This document shows, piece by piece, positions 10,878 through 22,321 of a stretch of 64,000 nucleotides of DNA (the stretch's first letter is position 1; every line of letters starts with the position of its first letter). The stretch comes from Sparassis latifolia. Its lineage: Eukaryota; Basidiomycota; Agaricomycetes; Polyporales; Sparassidaceae. Where the stretch lies: positions 1,674,001 through 1,738,000 of the forward strand of contig CM031562.1 of the NCBI GenBank assembly GCA_018466975.1, read 5' to 3'. The translations under genes were made by a program, and so were the position numbers. The notes under the pieces are model-generated. The model was not told the origin of the DNA. It saw nothing but the letters and a program-made list of their open reading frames with translations, and did no database searches.

Positions 10878-12147
10878 ATGGTTACTTTTACTTCGTTTCC
10901 CATTCTGCATGAGAATGGATCCGACTACAGTGTGACAAGACACCACCCTGATGTCGAAGATCATCTCGATATTAACATGGAGGATGACTTTGAGGAGGGC
11001 AGTCACAAACTGACCTTCCCTGGCGAGCCGATCACGTCTTCGCAAGCATTCATGCGGCGAGTAGCACCGGAATGCGTATGTATTAGGCAGACTGACTCGG
11101 GAACATTGCAGGGGACATGGCACATATGTGGACAACGATGAGGTGATTGCTTCTGTTGCCGGCACAATTGAGCGCGTGAACAAACTAGTCACCGTACGCG
11201 CCATACGGTCAAGGTGAGGAGTATCTGGGCATGTCTCATTGAAGATGCTCACCCCGGTATTAGGTACAATCCCGAAGTTGGTGACCTGGTAGTTGGACGC
11301 ATCACGGAGGTTCGTGCTTCGCTGCTCCGAAAACGGATCCACTCATTTGAAACCCAGGTGCAGCCTCGTCGATGGAAAGTAGACGCCAACTCTAGGCAGG
11401 ACGCCGTGCTGATGTTGTCATCCGTCAATCTGCCGGGAGGTGTACAGGTGTGCCCAGACTTAGTGATTACCACATGTTTCGCGCGATTTATTCATGCTAT
11501 ACAGCGTCGGAAATTAGAAAGCGACGAGCTTCAGATGCGCACATTCTTTGAGGAAGGGGATCTGTTAGTCGCAGAAGTTCAAGCTTTTTTTGCTGACGGA
11601 GCAATGTCTCTTCACACGCGCTCGCTCCGATACGGCAAGGTATCTCCCTCCCACGACTTACTGTATATGTCCTTTCTACTTATTTCTCATCAGCTGCGCA
11701 ATGGTCAATTGGTTACTGTGCCGCCCGTGCTTATTCGACGTCTCAAATCACATTTTCTATCTCTCCCATGCGGAGTGGATCTGATTCTCGGACTTAATGG
11801 CTACATTTGGATAAGTAAGCACATGAAACAAACCGAGCAAGAAGGAGAAGATGCATTCTATGCCGAAGCCGTGTATTCAAACAAGAACGACGTGAGCCAC
11901 AATTCTGTATTATCGCACTGTTTCAGAGCTTGATGCGATGATGTAGTACATAGATGATGCAACCCGGGACGCCATATCACGAGTCAGCAACATAATCCGG
12001 GTCCTCGCTACCCATTTCATTCCGCTGACAGATACTCTGCTGCTGGAGGCCTACGCATGGGCAGTAGAACAAGAAGGAGACGTCAAAGACCTGTTGCAGG
12101 AAGAGGTTGGCGATGCCTTGGCAGCCGGCGTGATCTCACAAAGTTAA
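10878..12147 (+). CDS. RRP4: Exosome RNA-binding subunit Rrp4 (EXOSC2)
   Basis: A seven-exon model runs from ATG 10878 (in-frame alternative 10839) to TAA 12145-12147. The N-terminal hallmark LTFPGEPITSSQAFMRGHGT is split by a GC-AG intron (11057-11111). It continues VDNDEVIASVAGTIERVNKL, then the S1 domain (YNPEVGDLVVGRITEVQPRR and WKVDANSRQDAVLMLSSVNL), then the KH-like region with GVDLILGLNGYIWISK. The C-terminus is EGDVKDLLQEEVGDALAAGV. In the family Rrp4 caps the RNase PH-like ring and threads substrates for 3'-5' rRNA processing and RNA decay in nucleus and cytoplasm. All segments are in expected order and length (about 300 aa), so the identification is firm. Confidence 0.95.
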
Positions 12148-12219
12148 GATATTGCATAAGAGGTTGCTACATATTGTACATTATACACGCATCTGGGTCT
12201 ATGGTGCGCAGCTCGAAAG

Positions 12220-12970
12220 CTACGCATCTAGTGATGCATCGTCCTCTTCAGGACTGGAATCATCGTGATTCTCGCCGTTGTCCTCTTCGTCGTTTTCGTC
12301 ATTCTCGTTCTCGTCGTTGTCTTCGTCTTCTACCTCGTCCTCGTTGTTGGGTTCCTGAGCCGGCAATGGTAGCGGCGGAGGCGGTGGATGGTTGGAGCTT
12401 GCGCCACTAGCCAGCTTCCGCGCCAGCGCTGCTCTCTCCGCTAGTTCTCGAGCCTCGTCAACCGGTATTAAGAGTTCTAGAGCAAGGTCCTTCCATCGTA
12501 GAGACCCATTGACTCCGCCACCCGCATAGCCCATGTCTTCAAATAACGCACGCGAAGATGGATCATATGGTCGTCGAGGTCGCGCGGCAGGGTGTTTGAC
12601 ATTCAGTGGATTGCCGTATGGATACGAAGGATGGACTTGAGATGGCAATACTAACGGGGCACAGATGAGATCCGGAAGAGTTTCAGCATCGCTGTCACAA
12701 ACCATCAGAGTCATCTGGGTTGGGAGGGGCCATATGTCGAGGAACGTCGACCTCTATTCCGAGGGATTATCCTTAGTATAATATGGCGCAGAAAGTTTGC
12801 ACACTTACCGCTATCTGAAAGTTCGCCCTGCAGATAGTCCGGAGTACCGATGGTGTCCAGGATATCCAGGTCATGGCGCGTCATATGCAAGTAGCAAAAT
12901 GTAAGGTCCTAAACGTTGAGACTATCAGTTTCGCGGAAGATCAAATTCTCCGATGGGTCCTTACGGTCAT
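12220..12970 (-). CDS. Acidic-tailed hypothetical protein
   Basis: The model has a tiny first exon (ATG ACC at 12970, followed by a 56-nt intron with a good GTAAGG donor), then DLTFCYLHMTRHDLDILDTI. Two further introns lead to the main exon: SYPYGNPLNVKHPAARPRRP and WKDLALELLIPVDEARELAE. It ends in a Pro run and a highly acidic Asn/Asp/Glu tail to the stop at 12220. An alternative start is the internal ATG at 12884. The frame upstream of 12970 (NEEACRSFTEILLRLNWND) also looks protein-like but joins only out of phase, so the 5' end is uncertain. No domain recognised; the acidic tail suggests a nuclear or chaperone-like protein, a weak inference. Confidence 0.6.
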
Positions 12971-13383
12971 TCCAGTTGAGTCGCAACAGAATCTCAGTGA
13001 ATGATCTGCAAGCCTCTTCGTTGTCCGTCCTTGTGGCACTGATGCAACCTAAGCCCGAGGATGAGGATGAAGCGAGAGGAACAGCTCGGACACCTGTGGC
13101 ACTGCGATCACACCGTCACGCTACTCGACGCCGCCGCACGCGGTCTCGGAATCCCAGACGCCGCCTCACGGCTAAAGTATCACGGCAAACACAAACTTCG
13201 TTGCGTGTGTTCTTTTTTTACCCTTGCAGGCCATCACATGCGAATACTGAAGAGCAGAACAAAATCCTACCCAGGTTACCGTAACGGTGAGCTTCCAGCA
13301 CTTATGCAACATGCAATATACCGGCCTGACCCAAAGCCTGAACCTGTAGCTTCTCGCGCAGGTAGCCAAACGTGGGCACGGCC

Positions 13384-16300
13384 ATGTCACAACTTCCCAT
13401 CTTTACAGCATTGACGTTACCAGGGGTGTCTGCGCTACCTTCTGTAAATTGCATGCAGTGGACTGGGGACGGGCAACTGGTAGTGTTGACCAAATACGCT
13501 GTGTACATCTTGGTGATTCTCTCAGGTCTTTCAAAGAGGTTGTTCAATCTGATGACCTCGTATTTAGACTCCCGACGTGGGCATCCACGTGGAGCCTTCT
13601 ACTGCAGCGAAGCGAACGCTCGATGTCGAAAATGCTCCCAATATCTCCCGACCCGTTAAATGGGTAAAAACGATGATTGAATACGAGAAGGCACTGCTTC
13701 ATCAATGGCCTGCCGATTGTCAAGGTGACTTCCCACTTCTGCGACTTCGACGCGTGGTATCTGAGTGTTGTCCAGAATGGGGAGCGGTTTCCTTAGGCTC
13801 TCTTGATACTGCTCTGAGAATTGCTGCGCCTTCCCCCAGCGGCCTCAATAGTAATTCCGGGTGAGGCATTTGCGTTCCGGCTCGTGCTGTGTGGCAAACT
13901 CAATCAGAGGCCTATAGATCTGTCATTGCTGTACTTAACTCGAACATGGAGCTAACCATATGGGGCCCTGTAAAGAATCTCCTAAAGGGAGAGTGGACCA
14001 AGGTGCGTACCGCGATCCATAGCATATGGTTTGTTCTCACTGCATCAAAAGCTGCGGGATATGACTGTGGAGTTACGAAATTCCGAATCGATCCCGACGT
14101 TGGTGAAAACTTTGCAGGCACAAATTATATGTGCGTCAATCCACCTGATTTCGGTGTAGTAAAGAACGCCGTTAGAGACCTAGATGCACAGGCATCGGGT
14201 GGTCTCCGCAAGCCGACTTCGGACTGTCACCCGCGCCCAGCCTCGATGGCTCTCTTCTGGCGGCAGGCAATCGCGCTGGTAACGTTACTTTCTACAGGTA
14301 AGCCCCCCGAATGATGATCAGTCTGTCACGAGCCTACTGACAGCGAGCCTCTAGATTGCGTATTGGTGCCGACGGGTCTTATGAATTCTGTCGTGTCGCC
14401 ACCACCCATATCAGTGATAACTGGATAAACCAGCTCGCATGGTCTTCTTGGAACGCGGTACATCCCGGAACATGTTCGTTCGTTGTTTGTCATTATAAGC
14501 ATTCGGAGTTACCTGTGGTCTTACAGGCCAAGCTTTTCTGGCTTGTGGAAGTCCGGATGGATCAGTCAGTGTCGTTGAAGTTATTCAGACACTAGACTCC
14601 ACCTCGTCGGACGCAAGATTCATCACTGAATACTACTTGAAGGAAATTATCAACGTCAAAGATGGTGCTATATGCCACTCAGATGGGCGAAACGTTACTG
14701 GTATGAAATGGATCGATGCCACAGGGCGCAACGTAGGCGGTCTATTTTTTGTCAGAAGCGCCGGTATCTAGCTGATCCGGCCCGTCGCACGATGAATCAG
14801 CCCATTCTGGTGTATTGCAAGCCGGGAATGCTCCATCTTTGGTCTGGTCTATCTCTAGCCGGTGGTTGGTCAGGACCACGAGCTATCAACCTTCGCACCC
14901 AAAAGGTCTCGGTCGGCGCATCTGCGCTGTGCCCAGCATCAGGAATTAGCTACATCACCCACAGCGACACACTGGTCGTGAGCCTTTCCGATGGATCCTT
15001 CCACGTTATACATCAGTTCTCCACAGCGCCGTCCTTGAATAGTGTCTCATATGGTGACAGTCTCACATCGGAAAGACTGACAGCGGCCGCCCGCAACGCA
15101 TTTGTCAAGGTCGAGCCTGAACCGCCACTTTTCTGGGATGTAAATCGTATTAACGGAATGGCTTCCTACGATGATTCTGCAACGTACGTGTGGATTCACG
15201 AGTGAGTTCATGAATATTCATGTTTCCGTCCTAGTTCTGATGTTAGCATACGTAGATCATGCCGTCCTACTGACTTCAGCTACAAATATGATGCCAAGCA
15301 CGTCAGTATGTTTGTCATGGCTCGGTTATGGGTCGGCCCCTCCGATGAAGAAGTTCTCCGTGACCTTAGTGAACGGATAATGTCTGCAAAGGCTGGTATG
15401 TAACCCGTGTAAGCCCCATGCAGGCGTGACCGATGACACTGGCGCCACTAGCCGCGGGTCAGGGGCCTATATCCTTGCTTCGCCCGACATTCTTACACCT
15501 TCTAGACTCTGAGAGGCTGTCGCGACTACGAACAAAGTTACTGGAGTTGGTACAGCGGTCACAACCTCTTGAGGATTTAGTCCAGATTGTTGTAACTCCT
15601 TGTACCGCAGAATTGACCCCACAGGTACGGTACGATTTCAGACGATCGCTGTTTACGCATCTTTTTGGATGGGATGTTGTTCTTCGCCAACGCATGAGAC
15701 TAAAAGTCGCAGAGTTTTGCCAGGTATGTCAGTCCTCATCTGGCGTTTTGTGCCTATTCGACAACTTTCCGTAGGAGCATTCTGAAGAATCCCAAGAGCG
15801 AGGCATGTTTATGCAAGCTGCAAATTACTTATCGTCAACAATATGGCACCACGTTCTGCTCACTATCATTCGGCATGTCAGAGCTATTCTGTCTATATCA
15901 ACTCGTGCGTGCCTTGAGCATTGGCCCGACTTCAACTGACAATCACATACAGTACATGACGCTCCCTTCATCCGTAGGGTTATTGCTCAAGCATCACATT
16001 CCAGTTGTCCATCAATCTTGGTAAAGGAAGCTGATGATCTGTCAATGAAACTGTCATCTGTGTCATCAGAAGGCGATCATCTTAACCTGGATGAGCTGTG
16101 CCCGGCCTGTCACGCTGTGCTTCCCTTGCCGGACACGTCTACAGCTGTGTGTCCAAATGGCCATGTATGGGGTGAGTTCAGACTTGGTAAATAGTCAATT
16201 GTGGCAACTTACCGCTATCGCCAGCGCGATGTTGTATAACCTCTTTCATATTGTCGACCCCGATGGTGCGGACGTGTGTAGGGTGTGGCCAGAAGGCATT

Positions 16301-16436
16301 TCTGTCGCCTTCACAAGCCACGACCAATCAGATGTGGCTGCCAGAACCGGTGCGCAGGAGTTGGCTCGTTCAAGACCTGCTTGGTGCTACGCGGCGGTGT
16401 CCTCTGTGTGCGAGTAGTTTTGTGGCTCTTGTCTAA
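13384..16436 (+). CDS. TFIIIC subunit, delta/90-kDa type
   Basis: About a dozen exons assemble in phase from ATG 13384. The N-terminal beta-propeller contains PSVNCMQWTGDGQLVVLTKY, LNSNMELTIWGPVKNLLKGE, then CIGWSPQADFGLSPAPSLDG with LLAAGNRAGNVTFYR and ACGSPDGSVSVVEV. This is the WD-like pattern of the TFIIIC delta N-terminal domain. A helical middle (LLRPTFLHLLDSERLSRLRT) leads to a C-terminal zinc-binding domain, LDELCPACHAVLPLPDTS and CPNGHVW, then CVGCGQKAF and RRCPLCASSF. Such subunits sit in the B-box-binding lobe of TFIIIC and help recruit RNA polymerase III to tRNA genes. The short first exon region and one intron near 14460-14530 have alternative donors; the rest is unambiguous. Confidence 0.9.
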
Positions 16437-16808
16437 CTTTATTCGCATGTACACCTTATACTGGAATCAGATGATACTGTTAACCAGTGCTATGTGGTAT
16501 GAGATGTCCCGTAAATTCGAGAAATCTGTTGGTGTCGTTGAAGATCCACAACCACCTATGCAATCATAATTCAAAGTCTCGACAACACTCCGTGAGGTAT
16601 CAGAAGAAGTCGCTGGTATATTCGAATGCAAAATGAGAACAAGATTATGTGGACACCAGCTTCGCTGAGCATTAGTCGGTAACATAATCCAAAACAATTT
16701 GAGAGACATTACAGTCATTTGGGGTCCTGGCATAATCAATCATTAGTGTCTGTTCACCTCAATGAACAGGGAATGCTCACCTGCAATTGGATTGTAGGCT
16801 TTTCATGT

Positions 16809-18192
16809 CTAGTCTGCACGGCGACGCTTCATCGTAGACCTACCGCCCACCGTAACGCGTATTTCTTCCTTCATCGGTTCGCCATCGAAGGGTGATTGGT
16901 CGCAATAACTAGAAAAGGTCCCCCGTTGATATGTGGACAAGGCTTCCGAGCCGCCTTGAGCGACCTGTAATTCCACCCGTTGCAGTGCCTGGGATAGCTT
17001 CAGGTCCATAGAACGTTCATCCCCGCCAACGTCCTGAATCGCATCACACAGCGCCCGCATGCCTTCAGACGCATCACACAGCGCCCGCATGCCTTCAGAC
17101 GCATCCCTCGCCGAGCGCAATGTGGCGGACGCATTGTTGAAAGTACTCCGACCGGAGAATGGTGGCGACGCAGCGTCGTCTATAAGCGAGGTCGGTGCAG
17201 CCACATCGTAATACCAACCGCGATCCTGGAGCACTGATTCATTAACGGTTGTCCTCCTCGCCGTGCGACGCTTCTTCAGAGCGCGCAGGTGTTCCGCTCC
17301 TGTCTCTCTCCTTGTTTTGAATTCATCCGATAGCGGCTGGAACTTCATGCGGGACGTCCTCACCACGTCTTCGGCCATGGCTGCGAAATCTTGGATGTCG
17401 TAGAGGTCATGGATCATGTGTTTGAAAGTGAATGAGTATTCGTCGCGTCGTGTGATCCCGGAGGACGTGTTGCAGCTTCTGAGTGTAGTATTTATGGGTT
17501 GGTGTGCGGCAGAGGGGCTAATGTCGAGGTTGGATGCCCGCTTCGATGATGTGGCCACTGGGGACTTGGTGGCCAGCCCCTTTGATATGAGGGTCTGGTA
17601 GTTCCCCGAGGCAAGATTGGAGAAGAAATCGTAGAAATCGTCGATTTTGGCGTACATCGTTTTGGAGCCCAGGTGTCGATGATTGTGGGTGGAATGATGG
17701 AGTTACAAACGCACCTTTATGTATCAGGCAGTCCGTCGTGAACGCCACGTGCAGATCGCCCACAGAACAATGGGTTAACCAGTATAGGACATCCTTTGTG
17801 GCCGAAACGAGCACAGCATGAGTGAAACCCTTCAGTAAATCCTTTTCCTGACTCACTTTGACATCGCATCTTCGCTCTCTCCTTGTTCTCGCGTCCGTAA
17901 ATATGCAATGAGAAGTCTGTACTTTGAAGGAGAGAAGACGCTGTAATTAACGCTGTTGAGCAGGAAAGCCATGATCTCTGACGCACTTACGCGTCACAAC
18001 TCCATATTAGTCCACTGGCTGAATGAGCGTGAAGCTGCAGGTGTCAACACTCGCCTGCGGGAAAACCCAGAGTAACACGAAGAGGTGACCATCCACCGGC
18101 GTGTTTGCAAGGATTGAAATAGCAACTGTAGGTCCCCTACCGCTCTTCACCGCGGACGCATCATCCTGAGCAGAACCAGATATCCTCGACAT
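16809..18192 (-). CDS. Unidentified basic protein; 5' exons uncertain
   Basis: The solid part is a 282-codon frame, 17657-16809, starting MYAKIDDFYDFFSNLASGNY and ending GGRSTMKRRRAD. It has a probable helix (EYSFTFKHMIHDLYDIQDFA), a basic stretch (LRALKKRRTARRT) and an exact duplication of DASEGMRALC. Upstream frames to an ATG at 18192 (MSRISGSAQDDASAVK, then GHLFVLLWVFPQASVDTC and DLHVAFTTDCLIHK) look like further exons. I could not join them cleanly: no AG acceptor lies between the DCLIHK exon and the MYAKIDD codons. Either the protein starts at 17657 or an intron ends inside that frame. A globular head, helix and basic-tail layout is loosely like XRCC4/XLF-type proteins, but no diagnostic motif is present. 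Confidence 0.55.
17040..17099. repeat. 30-bp in-frame tandem duplication
   Basis: A 30-base unit beginning CGCATCACACAGCGCCCGCA is present twice, back to back and identical, inside the coding frame of the preceding gene. It duplicates ten residues (DASEGMRALC) without breaking the frame. A third partial copy (CGCATC) follows. The perfect identity suggests a recent replication-slippage event. Confidence 0.9.
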
Positions 18193-18354
18193 GGTAGGTG
18201 CATTGCTCCAAGCATGTTAACAGTACAACGGATTATCTACTCGCCTTTCCCAGGGGTTTCAGCAGCTGCATCCGATATTCAGTCAGACTTCGCATGTTTA
18301 CGGCTCATATCTTCCGCACCTTGGCCCGCTGGTCCAAGATATCTAACTCCCGAT

Positions 18355-19479
18355 CTACCACGGGGTTCTCCTCACGTGAACTTTCCCGTCCCTCCTGCGG
18401 ACCCACGCTGTGGTCTCTCTCGTCTGCTCGTCGTCGCCAGGCTCGTTCTTCGCGAAGTAGGTGCTCCAAGTTACAGTCTCGAGAGACTCCACGATGATCG
18501 CTACCGTCGCGCTTGCGACCATTTCTCTTCTTCTCACTTCGACGTCTTGGTCTGCGCAAAAGATGCAGCAATCGGGACCGTACGGTAGGTCCGCACCACC
18601 TTGCAGCGGGTCGAATGGGTTATACAGGTGGTGATGCGCGACGTGGTTGTCAGGTAGAGCGACGTCGGAGAGGAAGACGCCAAGGACGAGATGCTGGAGC
18701 TTCCTGAGAGGCTTGATTGCTGTTGCAAACGCGACCTAGACGCGAAAGTGAGACCGCGTATATGCGCGACAAGTTGTAGGTGCAGGCAGCTACCGCGAGG
18801 TCCTCTACTGTGCTGTAATATTCCGGAATAGGCGAATGGAGGGTGCGACTGAAGGACTCTTCGTAGCAAAGCCAGCAGCAAGTTTCGTCAAGCCGTTCAG
18901 TACATGTCAGTTCAAGCGTCTCGAGAGCAGGAAAGTTTGTTGAAATCAGCGAGAGTAGGCTAGTATCAATACGTGGCAGGAACGTTAGAGTGAGACAAGT
19001 AAGACGTGTAGGCAGGTGCTGGAAGATGAGCTGGATGCGATTGGTCTGAGTGGAGAGCCCATCCGGGGAGAAATCGATTTCTACAGCTTGAAGATTGTAA
19101 TATTCGATTAGGTTCTCGGTCTGTATGCTGATGGTTTTTGAAGAGCATTCTAAGAAGCTAGGTATATGCGCATATATGCGTCAAGGACCGCCAATATAAC
19201 GCAAGCTTCGTGGAATACTGAGCAGACTGACCGCGCCCAAGAGAATATCCCCATAATTTGACAACAGTGAATCCAGTGACTGGGAGAGCGTACATAGAGT
19301 CTAGCGAAGAAGCGTCTTAAAGCAGTGCGTCGGAATTGGTAGGAGACAAGGGAGAAGTTGGCTATTGACGAGAAGGCGTGTTTTCCAGCAAGAAGGCAGG
19401 CAACGATCTCGTCCAGCACTTCTGAGGGAACAGCAGTCTGCAAAACCCGGGCATCAATCCGCAGCTCTCTATGCATCAT
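18355..19479 (-). CDS. F-box protein with leucine-rich C-terminal region
   Basis: Exon 1 encodes an F-box-like segment, LQTAVPSEVLDEIVACLLAG then SLVSYQFRRTALRRFFARL. A 95-nt intron joins SWAR to FLECSSKTISIQTENLIEYY. Exon 2 carries irregular leucine-rich units (LIFQHLPTRLTCLTLTFLPR, LLSLISTNFPALETLELTC). A third exon (AFATAIKPLRKLQHLVLGVF, then CCIFCADQDVE and WVRRRDGKVHVRRTPW) ends at the TAG at 18355. The start is taken at MMHREL (19479); an in-frame ATG at 19554 is possible. F-box proteins link substrates to SCF ubiquitin ligases via Skp1. Large, poorly conserved F-box/LRR sets are typical of Agaricomycetes, so the substrate is unknown. Confidence 0.75.
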
Positions 19480-21425
19480 GATTTCGACTGTGAAGACATG
19501 CCTGAGGAGAAAGTTTGTGAAATGGCGAAGGCGGGTTTGCCTCGCGAAACTCAAATGAAGGCATCAGTGGTTCAAGCTGTCTCTAGAGTGATATCGACAA
19601 CTATGCTACAGCGAAGCATATGAGCGGTCAAGAGCAGAGGGAGAATATGAAGTGCAGCACGGTGCATCTGTCACTTGTCTGTCACCGTCTCTGATCAGAG
19701 CTTCCATGACACGTGACTGCCGATCATCAGTACTACACTGCAATCCACAGGCCATCACTGAATCCGGGAAGATTCCATAACGCAGTTATAACGAGTGTAT
19801 TCTACATAACGCCTGTAACTGTTACAGCCAGCGCTACGATGGGTTATATGGCTGAGCAATTGCCCAACGACATAATCCAATATAACAACAGCATTAGTCA
19901 CAGGGCATTATAAACACAGTCAGATCTAGATGCAGAAAAATATATGTCACGGTTTCGACTGACATATACATGATAATGGGATTCCTCATGTTCCGGGAAG
20001 ATGCATACATCTTGCGCAGAGATCTTTCCAACATATGCATTCAAACCATTTACGTAGTAAAACTAGACTAAGCAGTGCTAGAACATTTCACAACACTACC
20101 GACAATTCTCGATGCATCCAGAATTCTCTGCAGCCCCACATGCACCGCATGCCCTGTCATTGCTCACCTGAGCGCCGCCCGTTGCATGCAAGCCTTCAAA
20201 TGGCTGCAGCAGGAACTTGAGGAATTAAGCTGAACAGCAGGTTAATTAATGACGCACCCGAATTTGAATCAAGCGACACAACTCAAACGAAACACACCAC
20301 ATACCAATAACTGGAGCGCGCACACCTGCCTGTTTTCAATGACGCAGTGTCAGCAAGGTGACGACACTTCACAGTTCACGAGAGAATACAAAATACGAAA
20401 CGCACCGCATACTACTAACCGGAGCGAGAACACCTACCTCTTTTCGACGACACAGTGTCAGTAAGAACCCACTTCCGGGTAGAGATACAAGGCTACTTGC
20501 CTCATACTTACGAGCACACTGTAGAGTACTACTAACTGGAGTGAGAACACCTACCTCTTTTCGACGCAGGGTCGGTAAGAACACACTTCCGGGCAGAGAT
20601 ACAGGGTTACTTGCCTCATACTTACAAGCGCACTGTAGAGTAAAATCGTCAACAGATGAAGGCCATTGGTGAAGCGGCGAAGGAAATCAGCGCAGAGTTC
20701 GCGTCTTTTATGCCGACAGCAGGACTATGCTGACAAAACAAATTTCAACGGGTAGGCTCCGAGGAACACACCTCGACTCAGCCCAGTGTGGTCGTCAGAT
20801 GGAGACATATTTATCGAAAGCAGCCCGCGAGTGAGGCTGAAGCTCCGAACATGCCTGGAAGTTGGTCGAGAGTCTCTTGAGATGAGATAGATTTGGAGAC
20901 CCGTGTCACGGCTATCACAAAATGTCACAGTGTGTCACGCGGAGTATCGCGGTGACGTGGATCCCATTCCGGCAAAATATTTTGCCTCCATTGTGAGCCA
21001 GAAACAATATGGGCTGCAATTTCAATCACCTGTGTATTGCCTTACAATTTTTGGCTAGGTCATGTAAGCGTTACAAATGGTAGAAATGTTGCTGGTGCAT
21101 TATGCAGTACCCAAGTCTTCCGGATGGGTTGTGACTGATGTGACGCTCTGTGATTCTTTCCCGGTTCCAGTGATGGCTTGCTAGGAACTTCAGAAAGAAC
21201 GACTGCACGTTGCCCCTCCGTCAATCCAACGAGATCACAGGTATTAGATAGGTAGTACATTGGGGCTACATGGTGCCGGTAAATAGATATGCACACACGA
21301 TCTTGCTGCAGCAAGACACGGTACAAACTATCTCCAGCGGAAATCATGAAAACAGTGCAATGAGAGTCGTTGACAAAGACAACAAGGTCGAAGGCAGCAC
21401 CGAGCAGGAAAGGCGGCGGGGAACA
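19480..21425. other. 1.9-kb gene-poor region containing a tandem repeat
   Basis: This lies between the 5' end of the F-box gene and the 3' end of the DUF2015-like gene. Frames are short and unlike protein. The only structure seen is the tandem repeat at 20285-20640, listed separately. A 95-codon minus-strand frame at 21060-21347 has no recognisable feature. Confidence 0.5.
20285..20640. repeat. ~110-117-bp tandem repeat, about three diverged copies
   Basis: Copies start near 20300, 20410 and 20528. Each contains AACTGGAG(C/T)G(A/C)GAACACCT-like and CTTTTCGACG-like segments. The last two are nearly identical over about 115 bases, sharing ACTTGCCTCATACTTAC and GCACTGTAGAG, while the first is more diverged. 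Period changes from about 108 to 117 through small indels. No coding function is supported although short frames read through the units. This is a minisatellite-like array in an otherwise gene-free stretch. Confidence 0.8.
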
Positions 21426-21973
21426 TCATAGACGGGTAATTGCCTTCGCATCCGTGGGCATCCCTGTGAGCAGATCAGCAGAAGTATCGTGGTGAGGCTG
21501 TGCAACGATTTACACACCTGAGGAGTCGATGCCATTTGCTGCAAGGATTTGGTTCTGACGAATCAACCTCGCTTGGTCGAAGCTGGTATCGGAGAAATGT
21601 AAAAGATTACGCCAAACAGTAATCAAATCGACGTACTTGACCCGTTCACGGCGCATGATCTCCAGGACCTCCTGTGTACCACGCTCATCTAAACCAGCCC
21701 TGGAGTCACCCTCCCTGACATTCGCCTCGATATCAAACGTCGTAGAAGTTAATCCCGCGTCAACTTGCTCGGCGAATGTGGTCAATGGGGTGTAGCGGGC
21801 AAGACCCGGAAACAGAGACTTGACCGGGGCGGGGACGTAGGGAATGAGAGTGGCACGGTATCGGAATGTCACTGCGCCAGGATCTGTCAGAAACTGCACG
21901 ATGAGGAATTAGACGATTGCATACGCATCACCAGTAATGCTGACAGAGCGAAGACGGACAGCCAAAACAACAT
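21426..21973 (-). CDS. DUF2015-like small secretory/membrane protein
   Basis: Four exons give about 137 residues. Exon 1 encodes a signal-anchor, MLFWLSVFALSALL, and joins through a very short (about 39-nt) intron to FLTDPGAVTFRYRATLIPYV. The conserved C-terminal half reads TFDIEANVREGDSRAGLDER, GTQEVLEIMRRERVKYVDLI and QARLIRQNQILAANGIDSSG, ending MPTDAKAITRL. From memory this pattern (GDSRAGLDE ... IM..E.V.FD.AR..R ... NGI...G.P.D.KAVT) matches the fungal DUF2015 family, whose function is unknown. In my splicing the segment after DLIT reads VWPRLIRQN; an alternative acceptor giving DQARLIRQN is also possible. Likely membrane-anchored in the secretory pathway. Confidence 0.75.
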
Positions 21974-22321
21974 TTCTGAGTGAATTTATGAGCAATACGG
22001 TTGTGGGGTGTGTAACAAGCGAGACACCCGTCATTGGTTCCCGGTTCCCCTTGTATCACGCTTGCGCATCGCGACCGCCTGATCCGCACTTCCGCACTTC
22101 CTTCCGCGCACAATTGTCAAACCACGACCCTCGAATCAGTGGGTCTTTGTGTTCACTGTGTGTATGTACATATGTCCTGAAAATTGTAGGTTGAATTCCA
22201 CAGAACCATTCTAATCGCACGCCATTTACTTCCGGTGCAACTTCAGAACTTCGGCATTCCTGGTCGTCCTACTCCAAGTCACCAAGGACATCCGCTATCT
22301 ATCTGGCATAGATCTGGCACT

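Noticed and set aside
10716..11342. 208-codon minus-strand frame overlapping RRP4
   Set aside because: The opposite strand carries unambiguous Rrp4 motifs with consistent splice phases, and the minus frame has no domain.
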